The notes under the pieces were generated by a model that saw only the letters and a program-made list of their open reading frames with translations, had not been told where the DNA came from and did no database searches. From positions 5,886,622-5,950,621 of the forward strand of contig OX442425.1 in NCBI GenBank assembly GCA_949361645.1: a stretch of DNA of 64,000 bases. Reading direction: 5' to 3'. A program made the translations under genes and the position numbers. Shown here piece by piece: positions 51,101 through 64,000 of this stretch (positions within the stretch are counted from its first letter, which is position 1; each line of letters opens with the position of its first letter). Origin of the DNA: Spongilla lacustris (Eukaryota; Porifera; Demospongiae; Spongillida; Spongillidae).

Positions 51101-54100
51101 TTTAGAAAGAGGACAGTATCAAAGTTGTCCATCTTGATGTCCCACCACTGCCTGACGCCTGGAGTCAGGGAGCTGAGGTAATCCCTGGGGACCAGCAGGG
51201 TGCGAGGATTGTATTCGGGGTCATTCACTGTCCGACCACCTTTGTCCCTGTGGGGGGGGGGGGGGGGGACATGGACGCATGCACAGTGCAGTACAACATA
51301 CAGTACCTGTACACCACACAACTCACAACTCACACACACACACACACACACACACAGTCTATCACAACACTCCACCCACTTTCTTTTCTCTAAGCTCAAC
51401 CAATCCAGTGAATCGTGCAGAAATTTCCTGCAGGGCCCAGACATGGAAGATGTCTGTATTGGGTGAAGGGATTGGAGGGAGGGAGGAATGTGATGAAGCA
51501 CTTGGTGGATGCACTACATACAGCAGAGGTGTCCAGATCAGAGGATGATGACGTCGGTGTGCCCACAGCAATGTCCCCACCAGCCAGAGATGGCTTGTGT
51601 TGCTTTGGGGTGGTGGGAGGGCGTTTGGATTTGGAACACTTGGGAGTACTTGGATGGCCTTTGGAACGCTTCGAAGGCCTTCCAGCATGGGCTTTGACCT
51701 TGCGCTACAAACGGAATTATCAAAGCAAAACAGGATAAGAAAAACGTTAATAATATAACTGTATTTTTGAATTGTTGCCACTCTTGCATGAATACATAAC
51801 AATCAATAAATATCACATAAGGAATACAATGAAGAAATATATATTATGATGTGCCCAGTATCTAAACGGTAGACGTAACAATGGAAATGTGAGGTGTAAT
51901 TAATCTATCGTTCACACGAAGGGGGCGTGCAGCAATAAACTATATCTCACAACGTATCAATGGAAACATCAAACAGAAAACGTATTCAACAAAAAGGGCT
52001 AAAAGTGCAAAATGAAAACTTCACACTATGCCATGAATGTACTAAACGTATAAATATCACCTTCTTTGGAAGGGTCACAGGCTCCTCCCCTTCCTCCTCC
52101 CCCTCCTCATTGTCACTCTCCAGTGCCTCCTCCACACCACTCTTCTCGGCACCACTCTCTCCATCACTCTCCCCACCACTTGTGGGGACATAATCATCCT
52201 CTGCTGGGCAACATTCCACCAATGAACAGCAAGCCACACCTCCTACCTCCCCCTCCACAACAAACAAACCTGAAATGTCAGAGTCCAGTGTGCGCACCAC
52301 CTTGTTCCTTTTGGGCCGAGGTGTCTCAACACACCTAGAGTCCTGTAGCACAACGTGTGCAATGATCGACGGTCTTGTATACATGCTACATACATACATA
52401 CATACATACATGTAAACACATGTACATACATACATACATACATACATACATACATACGTACAAACACAACACACACACACCTTTGAACTAAGTGTATCAC
52501 TGTCTCCATCCTCGCTCTCAATGGAGTGTGGCCTCTTCCTTCCCGGGGTGGGTGTGCTGGGTGCCACGCCCCCCACCCCCTGGTCCTCCTCGTCAAGGTC
52601 TGACTCAATGTGCACAATAATGGCTTCCCTCTCCTTGGGGGTCATCTTCAGAGCCTCCATGGCTTCTGCCTTGGCCCCCTCAAAGCCATCAACACTCTCT
52701 GAGTGTGCATCAGCAGAGCCAGTGGTGAAGAGCTCAAGGGAACTGTAGGGAAGGCCAGGGAGGTGTGTGTACTAGGGGAACATGTGAGTGTACTAGGGGA
52801 ACATGTGGGTGTACTAGGGGAACATGTGGGTGTACTAGGGGAACATGTGTGTGTACTAGGGGAACATGTGGGTGTACTAGGGGAACATGTGTGTGTACTA
52901 GGGGAACATGTGGGTGTACTGGGGGAACATGTGTGTGTACTGGGGGAACATGTGTGTGTACTAGGGGAACATGTGGGTGTACTAGGGGAACATGTGGGTG
53001 TACTGGGGGAACATGTGTGTGTACTGGGGGAACATGTGTGTGTACTAGGGGAACATGTGGGTGTACTAGGGGAACATGTGGGTGTACTAGGGGAACATGT
53101 GGGTGTACTAGGGGAACATGTGGGTGTACTAGGGGAACATGTGGGTGTACTAGGGGAACATGTGGGTGTACTAGGGGAACATGTGGGTGTACTAGGGGAA
53201 CATGTGGGTGTACTAGGGGAACATGTGGGTGTACTAGGGGAACATGTGCTAGTGTAGGTGTGTACTATAAGCACTTAAAAGAGGCATGCTTAAAAAAAGC
53301 TAAACAATGACAAGGATGGAAGATAATAGGGATAGCAAAACATATTATACTACTCTATATTAAAATACAGCACTGGATCATTTACAAATATAACATTATA
53401 CATCAAATATATTACATATTACATGTACTGCATCCATGCAATTTAAACTCTAACTGTAATTACACAAAGATATTCACTACCTACAAATGCCAAGTTGATC
53501 TTGAAATGATTGCTCTGGCAATCAGTGTAGTCAGAGCCAGGTTATTACAAAAAATTTATATTATTACAAATTAAAGTTCAGAAGCCAAAGCACTATAATA
53601 ACACACAAAAGAAATGATGTCATCTAAATCAAGACTCAATAACAACCAAATTTTTTTTATCAGAGTTCGAATTTCTTGTTGAATATAGACATTAATAATT
53701 TTACTGCAGTAATAACAAGAGCTGAACACACTCAGTTTAAATATGGTTTTCAGTTAACAACAGGTAAGTCCCATACGAGTACAGCTGACCTTTGGATGGG
53801 TCCATTTGAGTACAGCTGACCTTTGGATGGGCCCATTTGAGTACAGCTGACCTTTGGATGGGCCCATTTGAGTACAGCTGACCTTTGGATGGGCCCATTT
53901 GAGTACAGCTGACCTTTGGATGGGCCCATATGAGTACAGCTGACCTTTGGATGGGCCCATATGAGTACAGCTGACCTATGGATGGGCCCATATGAGTACA
54001 GCTGACCTATGGGAGGGCCCACATGAGTACAGCTGACGCCCATATGACCTAGCCCATATGCACAAGTACAGTTTAACAATCAAGTTGCAGTCACCATACC

Positions 54101-54929
54101 ACATCTGCTAAAGTGGTACAGGCCATGAAGGGAGAGTGCCACATGAATGTGAACTATATACAAAGGCAAAGGTTCTTCTCATAAGACAGACATGTAGAGG
54201 TATCCTTTTGTACACCCCCTCCCCACCCCCAGCCTGCATACTTAGCCCAGAGGAATGCCCCAAAAAATACATCACCTTCAGACTACTATGGAAAACAATA
54301 CCTGATTATCACTGAGCCCAAGACATGTTACCATGGAGGGAGGCAGGGTAATGATGTAATGGTTATCACTGAGCCCAAGACATGTTACCATAAAGGGAGG
54401 CAGGGTAATGATGTAATGGTTATCACTGAGCCCAAGACATGTTACCATGGAGGGAGGCAGGGTAATGATGTAATGGTTATCACTGAGCCCAAGACATGTT
54501 ACCATGGAGGGAAGTAGGGTAATGATGTAATGGTTATCACTGAGCCCAAGACATGTTACCATGGAGGGAAGTAGGGTAATGATGTAATGGTTCAGCACAT
54601 GTTTTGTGCACAAAGATATTATGATTTGTTCGGGGAAATGAAACTGAACACGTGCTCATTCTAATCACCGGCACGTAGTGCAGCAGTAGACTGAGCACAC
54701 ATGCAGAGGTGTAGGGGGAGAGTTTTAATGATTTTATAAGGTGTGGGTGTGGTCACCTTGTAACCAAGCACTTACGATATTGGGTCACGTCCAATAGCGT
54801 GCCGATGTGAATGACCAGGTGTGCTTCAGGCTAGCTACTAATGTGGTAAGTTTCAGTAACTGCACTAAATTCACAACTATTCGACTAGGTTAGATAACAA
54901 TTGGAGCTTTTGATATTAAACGATAAAAA

Positions 54930-54990
<61 letters not shown>

Positions 54991-56150
54991 TTACTTAATT
55001 TCATTACCAAATCAACTTCAATTGTTCTAAATTACAACTAACACTACTACAAACTCATTGAAGTGTGAAATGTTAAATAACCCCCTACAGAAATATGGCC
55101 TCCCATATGCCCTAGGTACACCACCTCCATATGCCCTAGGTACACCACCTCCATATGCCCCAGGGTACACCACCTCCAGCCCTAGGTACACCACCTCCAT
55201 ATGCCCCAGGGTACACCACCTCCATATGCCCTAGGTATACCACCTCCATATGCCCCAGGGTATACCACCTCCATATGCCCTAGGTATACCACCTCCATAT
55301 GCCCTAGGTACACTTGTGTTAATAGCACATACACTGTGGTAACCTGACATACAAGAACAGCAAAGCCCCTATGGGTGCACACCCTAGCCTAACCCTATTG
55401 ACAATATGCCATATGAAAACACATCCTAGCCCACCTTATAATACTATATCTCCTATGGGAGCACACCTTAGCCCACCTTACTAGACTATATCTCCTATGG
55501 GAGCCCACCCTAGCCCAACTTATCTCCTATGGGAGCACACCTTAGCCCACCTTACTAGACTATATCTCCTATGGAAGCACACCTCAGCCCACCTTACTAG
55601 ACTATATCTCCTATGGGAGCACACCTTAGCCCACCTTACTAGACTATATCTCCTATGGAAGCACACCTCAGCCCACCTTACTAGACTATATCTCCTATGG
55701 GAGCCCACCCTAGCCCACCTTATTAGTCTATATCTCCTATGGGAGCACACCTTAGCCCACCTTATCTCCTATGGGAGCACACCTTAGCCCACCTTATCTC
55801 CTATGGGAGCACACCCTAGCCCACCTTATCTCCTATGGGAGCACACCCTAGCCCATCGTAATGTTCCATGGACGTTTCAAGGACGTTTCATGGACAGAGA
55901 CTCCTACGTTGTTCTTGTTGACGTCTAGTACAGGTCCAAAACACAGCCCTTAATTAAGTTCCTTGGTTGCCATGCCGGATGAGGTGTGCCCACTGTCTGT
56001 TGTACCAGCCCACACGTCTGTCACCCTGCACACCTGCATGGTCTGCAGAGCAGATCAGGAGGACCTTGTGCACACTGTTCGCTTCTCTACCACACAGCAC
56101 ACATCCTTTGTGCATAAGCTTCTGTTATATGCACCAGCCTTTAGTGTATT

Positions 56151-56189
<39 letters not shown>

Positions 56190-57128
56190 ATTAAGAAAAC
56201 TGTAAGGACTGTTTAGTGTCTTTTGGCAGCCCAATAGTGTCATGAATGATATTAAAGGCATGAATATCCCATCACCGAAATCCGCAGAATGGGGGGTGTT
56301 AGGTAGTGTACATGCAAGAAACATAAGGTCACCTCAAGTGGAGTACAACCAACAGCCAGCTAATAGGAATATTAGAAGTTAATGGATTTTAACACCAGCT
56401 ACACAGTACACAGTATACATATGGCAACAAAGGGATGAATGGAATGGTTTGTTGTCTTCGGAAGCATGCCGCACACTGCTTGAATAAACAACCATTGGCA
56501 CCCTCATGCAATGTTTGTGGAACCTTGCTGCATCCATACAGCATATTTGCCTATTAAAATATTATTACAACTGTTAATAGAACCTAATCCTTTCACAAGT
56601 TCCTACCCTTCCCTCCTTGAATGAATGCATAAGTTAATGTACAAGTAGGTAAAAAAATAATCTAATGATGACTGGGAACCCGATGACTGGTTGGTAGGGG
56701 TTTCATTAAACCAGTTATTGATACCATATACAGCGTAACCATAGCAACAAGGTTGGGCCTACATGCATTCTTTTAAAGAAAAGAAATTTTACTTACGCTA
56801 GCGGGGTCCACCCTCTAGATGGGGGTTGGCCGAAGAACTGCACGTGCACCTCAATGTGCTTACGCCCCTTTTTGAACATGGTGGTGTCCGGATGAGGTGT
56901 GACGAGGCCTGGCCACCAAGGATGGCCCGCCATCTTTGCCCACACCATCAAGCCAACAGAGATGGGAGTGTCTCCTACCGACAGGGTTCCCACACTCTTC
57001 TTGCCTGTGTTTTTCTTTTCATTTTTCGGTTTAGGTGTTGGCTTGCAAGGCTTGGCTGGTTGAGGCGCAGGGTTGCCTGAGGCTACTGGTTTAAAGTACG
57101 AAAAGAGTGTGCCCCCAGCTTTCTTCAT
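28392..57128 (-). CDS. MSH6: DNA mismatch repair protein MSH6, 33 coding exons
   Basis: With MSH2 this forms MutSalpha, which recognises base mismatches and short loops in the nucleus. Exons, 5' to 3': 56797-57128, 52481-52742, 52270-52342, 52061-52200, 51522-51704, 51380-51453, 51100-51247, 49709-49860, 49426-49488, 48931-48980, 48787-48863, 48661-48723, 48535-48606, 48173-48260, 47943-48028, 47850-47889, 47649-47773, 47518-47583, 46000-46102, 45885-45948, 45436-45534, 44857-45077, 44655-44750, 44474-44574, 43961-44199, 31459-31524, 31142-31394, 29994-30081, 29852-29941, 29534-29688, 29335-29472, 28527-28594, 28392-28467. The total is 3,951 bases (1,316 residues; human 1,360). Motifs: a PIP-like TLFSYF at 7-12, PWWP at 70-73, an acidic linker, mismatch-reading KFYE near 407-410, Walker [10 protein letters not shown] at 1090-1098, [22 protein letters not shown] and FSTHYH. 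The least certain splice sites are the exon 9 donor and the exon 1/2 junction. Confidence 0.96.
28668..28691. repeat. Poly-C tract in MSH6 intron 32-31 region
   Basis: An uninterrupted run of about 24 C on the plus strand, some 130 bases from the fold-back MITE. A poly-G run of about 20 lies on the MITE's other side (29,267-29,286). Confidence 0.9.
28820..29229. mobile_element. Fold-back MITE flanked by TTAA target duplication
   Basis: Both ends carry TGTCTATTGTC / GACAATAGACA inside TTAA (28,816-28,819 and 29,230-29,233). The inverted repeat extends inward over more than 100 bases with mismatches (shared ccgggtggac, gccgttcggtca, gtactggcttaaa). The centre is a perfect 19-bp stem at 28,975-28,993 and 29,017-29,035. 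There is no coding capacity. TTAA duplication is typical of piggyBac- and Kolobok-type elements. It lies in MSH6 intron 31. Confidence 0.85.
31400..31415. repeat. Short (CA)n beside MSH6 exon 27
   Basis: An alternating CA tract abuts the exon 27 acceptor. On the transcribed strand it supplies the GT-rich stretch immediately before the TAG. Confidence 0.7.
32984..33019. repeat. 36-bp palindrome
   Basis: Two 17-base arms (ccgcgatagaacggttc and its exact reverse complement) are separated by TG. It lies inside the 2 kb TIR element. Confidence 0.9.
33180..33740. repeat. ~61-bp minisatellite inside the TIR element, about 9 copies
   Basis: Each unit holds cattgaccacacccatagg, then ccctcatagccggag and agttcattaacccc. 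Variants include cttagcc and gctggag. The array is confined to the interior of the transposon. Confidence 0.9.
35408..36720 (+). pseudogene. Decayed hAT-family transposase (ZNF862/C17orf113-like)
   Basis: Plus-strand pieces in shifting frames form one recognisable order. A region with [14 protein letters not shown] (from 35,408) is followed by [20 protein letters not shown] at about 35,640, then [13 protein letters not shown], then [14 protein letters not shown] near 35,980 and [14 protein letters not shown] with VHTRMKF near 36,030-36,110. The set matches the hAT-derived proteins with a TTF-type zinc finger. Frame changes and stops (for example at 35,600, 35,835, 36,281 and 36,499) break it, and the C-terminal dimerisation domain is not found. 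It lies in MSH6 intron 25, antisense to MSH6. Confidence 0.7.
37502..40705 (+). pseudogene. Decayed RAG1/Transib-like transposase
   Basis: A 163-codon frame (37,502-37,993) with [13 protein letters not shown] joins, through a probable 53-bp intron (37,987-38,039), to a frame holding [20 protein letters not shown] and [18 protein letters not shown] (38,080-38,496). Broken pieces follow: [20 protein letters not shown] (about 38,980), [12 protein letters not shown] (39,160), [13 protein letters not shown] (39,410) and [19 protein letters not shown] (39,465). The order and spacing (acidic DGSG-type motif, LDY...FYKL, GN..., PS.H..., SEE..E..NK) resemble the RAG1/Transib (or Chapaev) DDE transposase core. 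Stops and frameshifts, including ones near 38,040, 38,495, 38,620 and 39,525, make it inactive. A distal C-terminal piece ends near 40,705 after an internal duplication. Superfamily assignment is by eye. Confidence 0.55.
41033..42246. repeat. 22-bp satellite, about 55 copies
   Basis: The unit is accacctacatgtatagtgtag. Sporadic variants (tatagtatag, cagctac, one 1-base deletion near 41,618) are spread along it. Each unit contains the palindrome tacatgta. It lies in MSH6 intron 25. Confidence 0.96.
42247..43960. other. 5' part of MSH6 intron 25, no further element seen
   Basis: The stretch holds a 20-nt poly-G tract (42,823-42,842), a short direct repeat of ggtacagtgatttgatcatg near 42,907 and 42,948, and pyrimidine-rich sequence at 43,543-43,621. 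No coding or transposon signal is convincing. Confidence 0.5.
44236..44345. repeat. AT-rich (taactata / acaataac) repeat
   Basis: Short words ataactata and gctacaataact alternate for about 110 bases in MSH6 intron 24. Confidence 0.8.
45093..45415. repeat. ~24-bp minisatellite, about 13 copies
   Basis: The unit ggtgtgaggagtgaagaggg varies by 3-5 base deletions. It lies in MSH6 intron 21 immediately 5' of exon 22 on the transcribed strand, which is CT-rich there. Confidence 0.9.
45540..45845. repeat. Purine-only GGAGAA-type tract
   Basis: About 300 bases are almost purely A/G on the plus strand (ggagaaggg, aggaggag). This is the polypyrimidine strand in the MSH6 transcript, in intron 20 just 5' of exon 21. 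The long open frames on both strands are composition artefacts. Confidence 0.92.
46112..46290. repeat. ~25-30-bp GGGTGAGGATGAGAGGT repeat
   Basis: About six imperfect copies in MSH6 intron 18, next to exon 19. Confidence 0.85.
46400..46675. repeat. ~21-bp minisatellite CACCCCATCCCACCTAGCAC, about 13 copies
   Basis: Copies in the first half end ctagcac and in the second half ctaccac, so the array has two variant blocks. It lies in MSH6 intron 18. Confidence 0.92.
46919..47095. repeat. Compound (CA)n with CAAA interruptions
   Basis: CA and CAAACA alternate irregularly over about 175 bases in MSH6 intron 18. A (GTTA)n tract lies at about 47,452-47,500. Confidence 0.9.
48047..48127. repeat. (GT)n microsatellite beside MSH6 exon 15
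   Basis: A pure GT run of about 75 bases lies within 25 bases of the exon 15 acceptor. Confidence 0.92.
48278..48436. repeat. ~26-bp repeat (catgcacacctgccc-actgcacccca)
   Basis: About six copies, the last ones truncated, in MSH6 intron 13. Confidence 0.88.
49037..49385. repeat. 29-bp minisatellite, about 12 copies
   Basis: The unit ctcacatgatccctcccatc plus tccctccag alternates with a variant that starts ctaatatgttcc. It lies in MSH6 intron 9. Confidence 0.93.
49890..51081. repeat. 19-bp minisatellite, about 62 copies
   Basis: The unit gggaggtggggtagccatt has two main variants, cattg and catcg, which form runs along the array; a few copies carry cgttg or cattgag. It fills almost all of MSH6 intron 7. 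The long repetitive frames encoding [20 protein letters not shown] peptides are artefacts of a 19-bp unit that lacks minus-strand stops. Confidence 0.96.
52389..52462. repeat. (ACAT)n microsatellite
   Basis: Two acat-rich blocks surround a gtaaacacatgt spacer in MSH6 intron 2. Confidence 0.9.
52763..53250. repeat. 21-bp minisatellite, about 23 copies
   Basis: The unit is tgtactaggggaacatgtggg, with gtg/ggg and tag/ggg variants. It starts about 20 bases upstream of the MSH6 exon 2 acceptor on the transcribed strand. All three frames on both strands stay largely open because the unit is a multiple of 3. Confidence 0.95.
53775..54035. repeat. 31-bp minisatellite, about 8 copies
   Basis: The unit combines gagtacagctgacctttgga with tgggcccattt. 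Later copies change ttt to tat. It lies in MSH6 intron 1. Confidence 0.92.
54296..54592. repeat. ~57-bp tandem repeat, 5 copies
   Basis: Each unit has ttatcactgagcccaagaca, then tgttaccatggaggga and a gtaatgatgtaatgg end. Two copies carry aagtagg for ggcagg. It lies in MSH6 intron 1. Confidence 0.92.
54934..54988. repeat. (CA)n microsatellite
   Basis: A pure CA run in MSH6 intron 1. Confidence 0.9.
55098..55312. repeat. ~24-bp repeat (catatgccctaggtacaccacctc)
   Basis: About nine copies with ccctagg/ccccagg and acacc/atacc variants in MSH6 intron 1. Confidence 0.9.
55430..55856. repeat. ~44-bp repeat (tatctcctatgggagcacac...)
   Basis: About ten copies. The early ones are about 44 bp with an actagactata segment; the last ones lose that segment and shrink to about 29 bp. 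It lies in MSH6 intron 1. Confidence 0.92.
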
Positions 57129-57260
57129 TGCCTGAAATGTGCAAACAAGCGTGCTTTATAAATATTCACATTTTTTTCCCCCCCCGGCGTTGGAGCATAC
57201 CAACAAAGCGAGTTCCAATCAAACTTTCCCGGCAGTGCGGTGCAACATGTGCTACCTTTG

Positions 57261-57272
57261 CGCGCATGCGCG
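57261..57272. promoter_or_regulatory. NRF1-like palindrome upstream of MSH6
   Basis: CGCGCATGCGCG is a perfect 12-bp palindrome containing GCGCATGCGC, the core of the NRF1 (Nuclear Respiratory Factor 1) site. It lies 133 bases upstream of the proposed MSH6 start codon. A half-site-like atgcgcat occurs about 70 bases further upstream. Function is inferred from position and known vertebrate and insect promoter motifs. Confidence 0.5.
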
Positions 57273-57430
57273 ATTGCACATTACCCGTGCCGTTAGCAGC
57301 CAGTCTGTGCATGTATTTCATGATGATACACACATGCGCATTTCTCATTATTTAGTACTGACATACACAAAAAAAATAAAATAACTGTAGCGTTCACAGT
57401 GTTAGAATAATAACAACGTACTGTCCGTCT

Positions 57431-57603
57431 GGGGGGGGGGGGGGGGGGGGGGGGGGGGGAACACACGCACACACACACACACTAAGTGTACAACGGCACT
57501 ATTAGTGTAAGCAGTGCAGATTTGTGCTATGGGTGAACAAAAGAAATTACATATACAAACACCAGCGGGGTGGGGGTGGGGGGGGGGGGGGGGGGGGGGG
57601 GGG
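57431..57603. repeat. Two long poly-G tracts between LDB and MSH6
   Basis: Runs of 29 G (57,431-57,459) and about 24 G (57,580-57,603, with a few T just before) lie in the 583-bp gap between the LDB stop and the MSH6 start. Confidence 0.92.
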
Positions 57604-57711
57604 ACGGTAGTAAAGAAGAGAGATGCAAATACAATAATAATAATAATAATAAAAATTGCTGCAGTACACGTGATATCTAAATTGGTGGTACAGCGGACGC
57701 GGTCAGCTTGG

Positions 57712-62813
<5,102 letters not shown>

Positions 62814-62845
62814 CTGGAGGGGTATAGGAGGCAACATGTGAGTAC

Positions 62846-62938
62846 AAGGGGTTAAAACAAAGGGTTAAAACAAGGGGTTAAAACAAGGGGTTAAAACAAA
62901 GGGTTAAAACAAGGGGTTAAAACAAGGGGTTAAAACTG
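62846..62938. repeat. 13-bp repeat (ggggttaaaacaa), about 7 copies
   Basis: Copies alternate aggg and gggg starts. It lies upstream of the first resolved LDB exon. Confidence 0.92.
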
Positions 62939-63221
62939 TTGACCACAGCATCATTGCTACTTACACTACATTTACATTATGCGTACAACATACAATTTTC
63001 CATGTATATATCTGCAGTGTTACACGTGTGCTTGTGTGGGGTATGGCTGCATGCAGGGGGAGAGATGTAGCAGAGTCTACATTACATTTACATAGCAATT
63101 GTGTCCTTTGTGCAGAGGTGATCAGCCTACGTGACAATGTGCTAGCCAAGGCAACATGGTCTAGGGTAAGCTTAGGGGTGCTCACTGGTGGGAGAGTAGT
63201 AGATCGTTTAAATATGCTACA

Positions 63222-63466
63222 GTGTGCAGGTGTGTGTGTGTATGTGTGTGCAGGTGTGTATGTGTGTGCAAGTGTGTGTGCAGGTGTGTATGTGTGTGCA
63301 AGTGTGTGTGCAGGTGTGTATGTGTGTATGTGTGTGCAGGTGTGTATGTGTTTGTGTGCAGGTGATATGCATGTATGTATGTATGTATGCATGTATGCGT
63401 GCATGTGTGTGTGTGTGTGCAGGTGTGTGTGAAGGTGTGTATGTGTGTGTGCAGGTGTATGTATGA
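63222..63466. repeat. GT-rich variable repeat (gtgcaggtgtgtatgt)
   Basis: Units of gtgtgcaggtgtgtatgt recur irregularly, with a (gtat)n block near 63,371-63,395. Confidence 0.9.
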
Positions 63467-63629
63467 TGCTGGTCATTCATCTCCATATGCACACAGCTAT
63501 ACAAATGGATGATCTTATTCATGGGGAGGAAACAGTTATTGATTGCCACAGAAACATGGCATCTTGTTGCCAGGAATGTGTTACTTCACCTCTGGGCTAG
63601 GTGGCAACACTCATGTGTGGTCTGTTGAC

Positions 63630-63830
63630 CACCTTCCTCCCAGTGCATGGTCCTTATGTTGGTGCTGCCATAGCACCTGCCTCCCAGTGCATGGTCCTTG
63701 TGTTGGTGCTGCCATAGCACCTGCCTCCCAATGCATGGTCCTTGTGTTGGTGCTGCCAGAGCACCTTCCTCCCAGTGCATGGCCCTTGCGTTGGTGCTAT
63801 GGCAGAGCACCTTCCATTGTGAACATGTGC
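63630..63830. repeat. ~54-bp tandem repeat, about 3.5 copies
   Basis: Each unit carries cagtgcatggtccttgtgtt, ggtgctgccatagcac and ctgcctcc. Minor changes separate copies. Upstream of the resolved LDB exons; frames across it are repetitive. Confidence 0.9.
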
Positions 63831-64000
63831 TACATGGGGAGGAGGTGAGAGTGCCCAATATATGATAACGCCCTTAACACTGTGCTTGCTCCCACATGGG
63901 CACTGGGGGAGTACTGCATGCTATGTGGCTGAAACATGCAGTAGGCCATGTGCACATAATCCTCACCTTCCCACCCATAGAGGCATTGGCTACAGTTTTA

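Noticed and set aside
49818..51501. Minus-strand frames of 400-545 codons rich in [16 protein letters not shown]
   Set aside because: They are the 19-bp minisatellite in MSH6 intron 7, which merely runs open into MSH6 exon sequence at each end.
52648..53310. Frames of about 180-210 codons (CSPSTPT / GEHVGVL / CTRGTCG repeats)
   Set aside because: The 21-bp repeat is a multiple of 3 without stops. Only the MSH6 exon 2 part at 52,481-52,742 is coding.
55963..56205. Plus-strand frame starting [20 protein letters not shown]
   Set aside because: It looks protein-like at first but ends in a GT microsatellite. It lies in MSH6 intron 1 with no homologous family that I recognise and no supporting splice sites.

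Overview
The window is nuclear DNA of an animal with intron-rich genes. I rebuilt three conserved, spliced genes exon by exon on the minus strand and found one intronless receptor gene on the plus strand. The gene set (complex I subunit NDUFS2, mismatch-repair MSH6, a LIM-domain-binding protein, a short cAMP-receptor-like 7TM protein), the small exons, the very many micro- and minisatellites and the DNA-transposon fossils suggest an early-branching marine metazoan, possibly a sponge. The phylum is inference.

Layout: 0.3-5.95 kb is a degenerate tandem array of roughly 1.1-1.6 kb units. 6-12.39 kb shows no gene I can support. 12,394-24,314 (minus) is NDUFS2: 12 coding exons, 489 codons, with a probable GC-AG first intron. 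Its fourth intron holds three near-identical tRNA-Lys(CTT) genes and a family of ATCCTTA hairpins. 25,275-26,168 (plus) is the 7TM receptor, head-to-head with NDUFS2. 26,452-27,339 is an internally deleted hAT transposon sitting in a G tract. 27,499-27,817 (minus) may be a small gene.

28,392-57,128 (minus) is MSH6: 33 coding exons, 1,316 codons plus stop, all splice phases consistent. Its 12.4 kb intron 25 contains a 2 kb terminal-inverted-repeat element with a passenger minisatellite, a decayed hAT transposase, a decayed RAG1/Transib-like transposase and a 22-bp satellite of about 55 copies. Introns 1, 7, 9, 18, 19, 21 and others hold further minisatellites. A TTAA-flanked fold-back MITE lies in intron 31.

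57,712-62,813 or beyond (minus) is an LDB/Chip-family gene, tandem with MSH6 (583 bp between LDB stop and MSH6 ATG). Its 5' end is unresolved and may run past the window edge.

The genes serve unrelated housekeeping and regulatory roles (respiration, DNA repair, transcription cofactor, signalling); nothing indicates an operon or a defence system. The more unusual content is the transposon-derived and repetitive DNA inside the introns.
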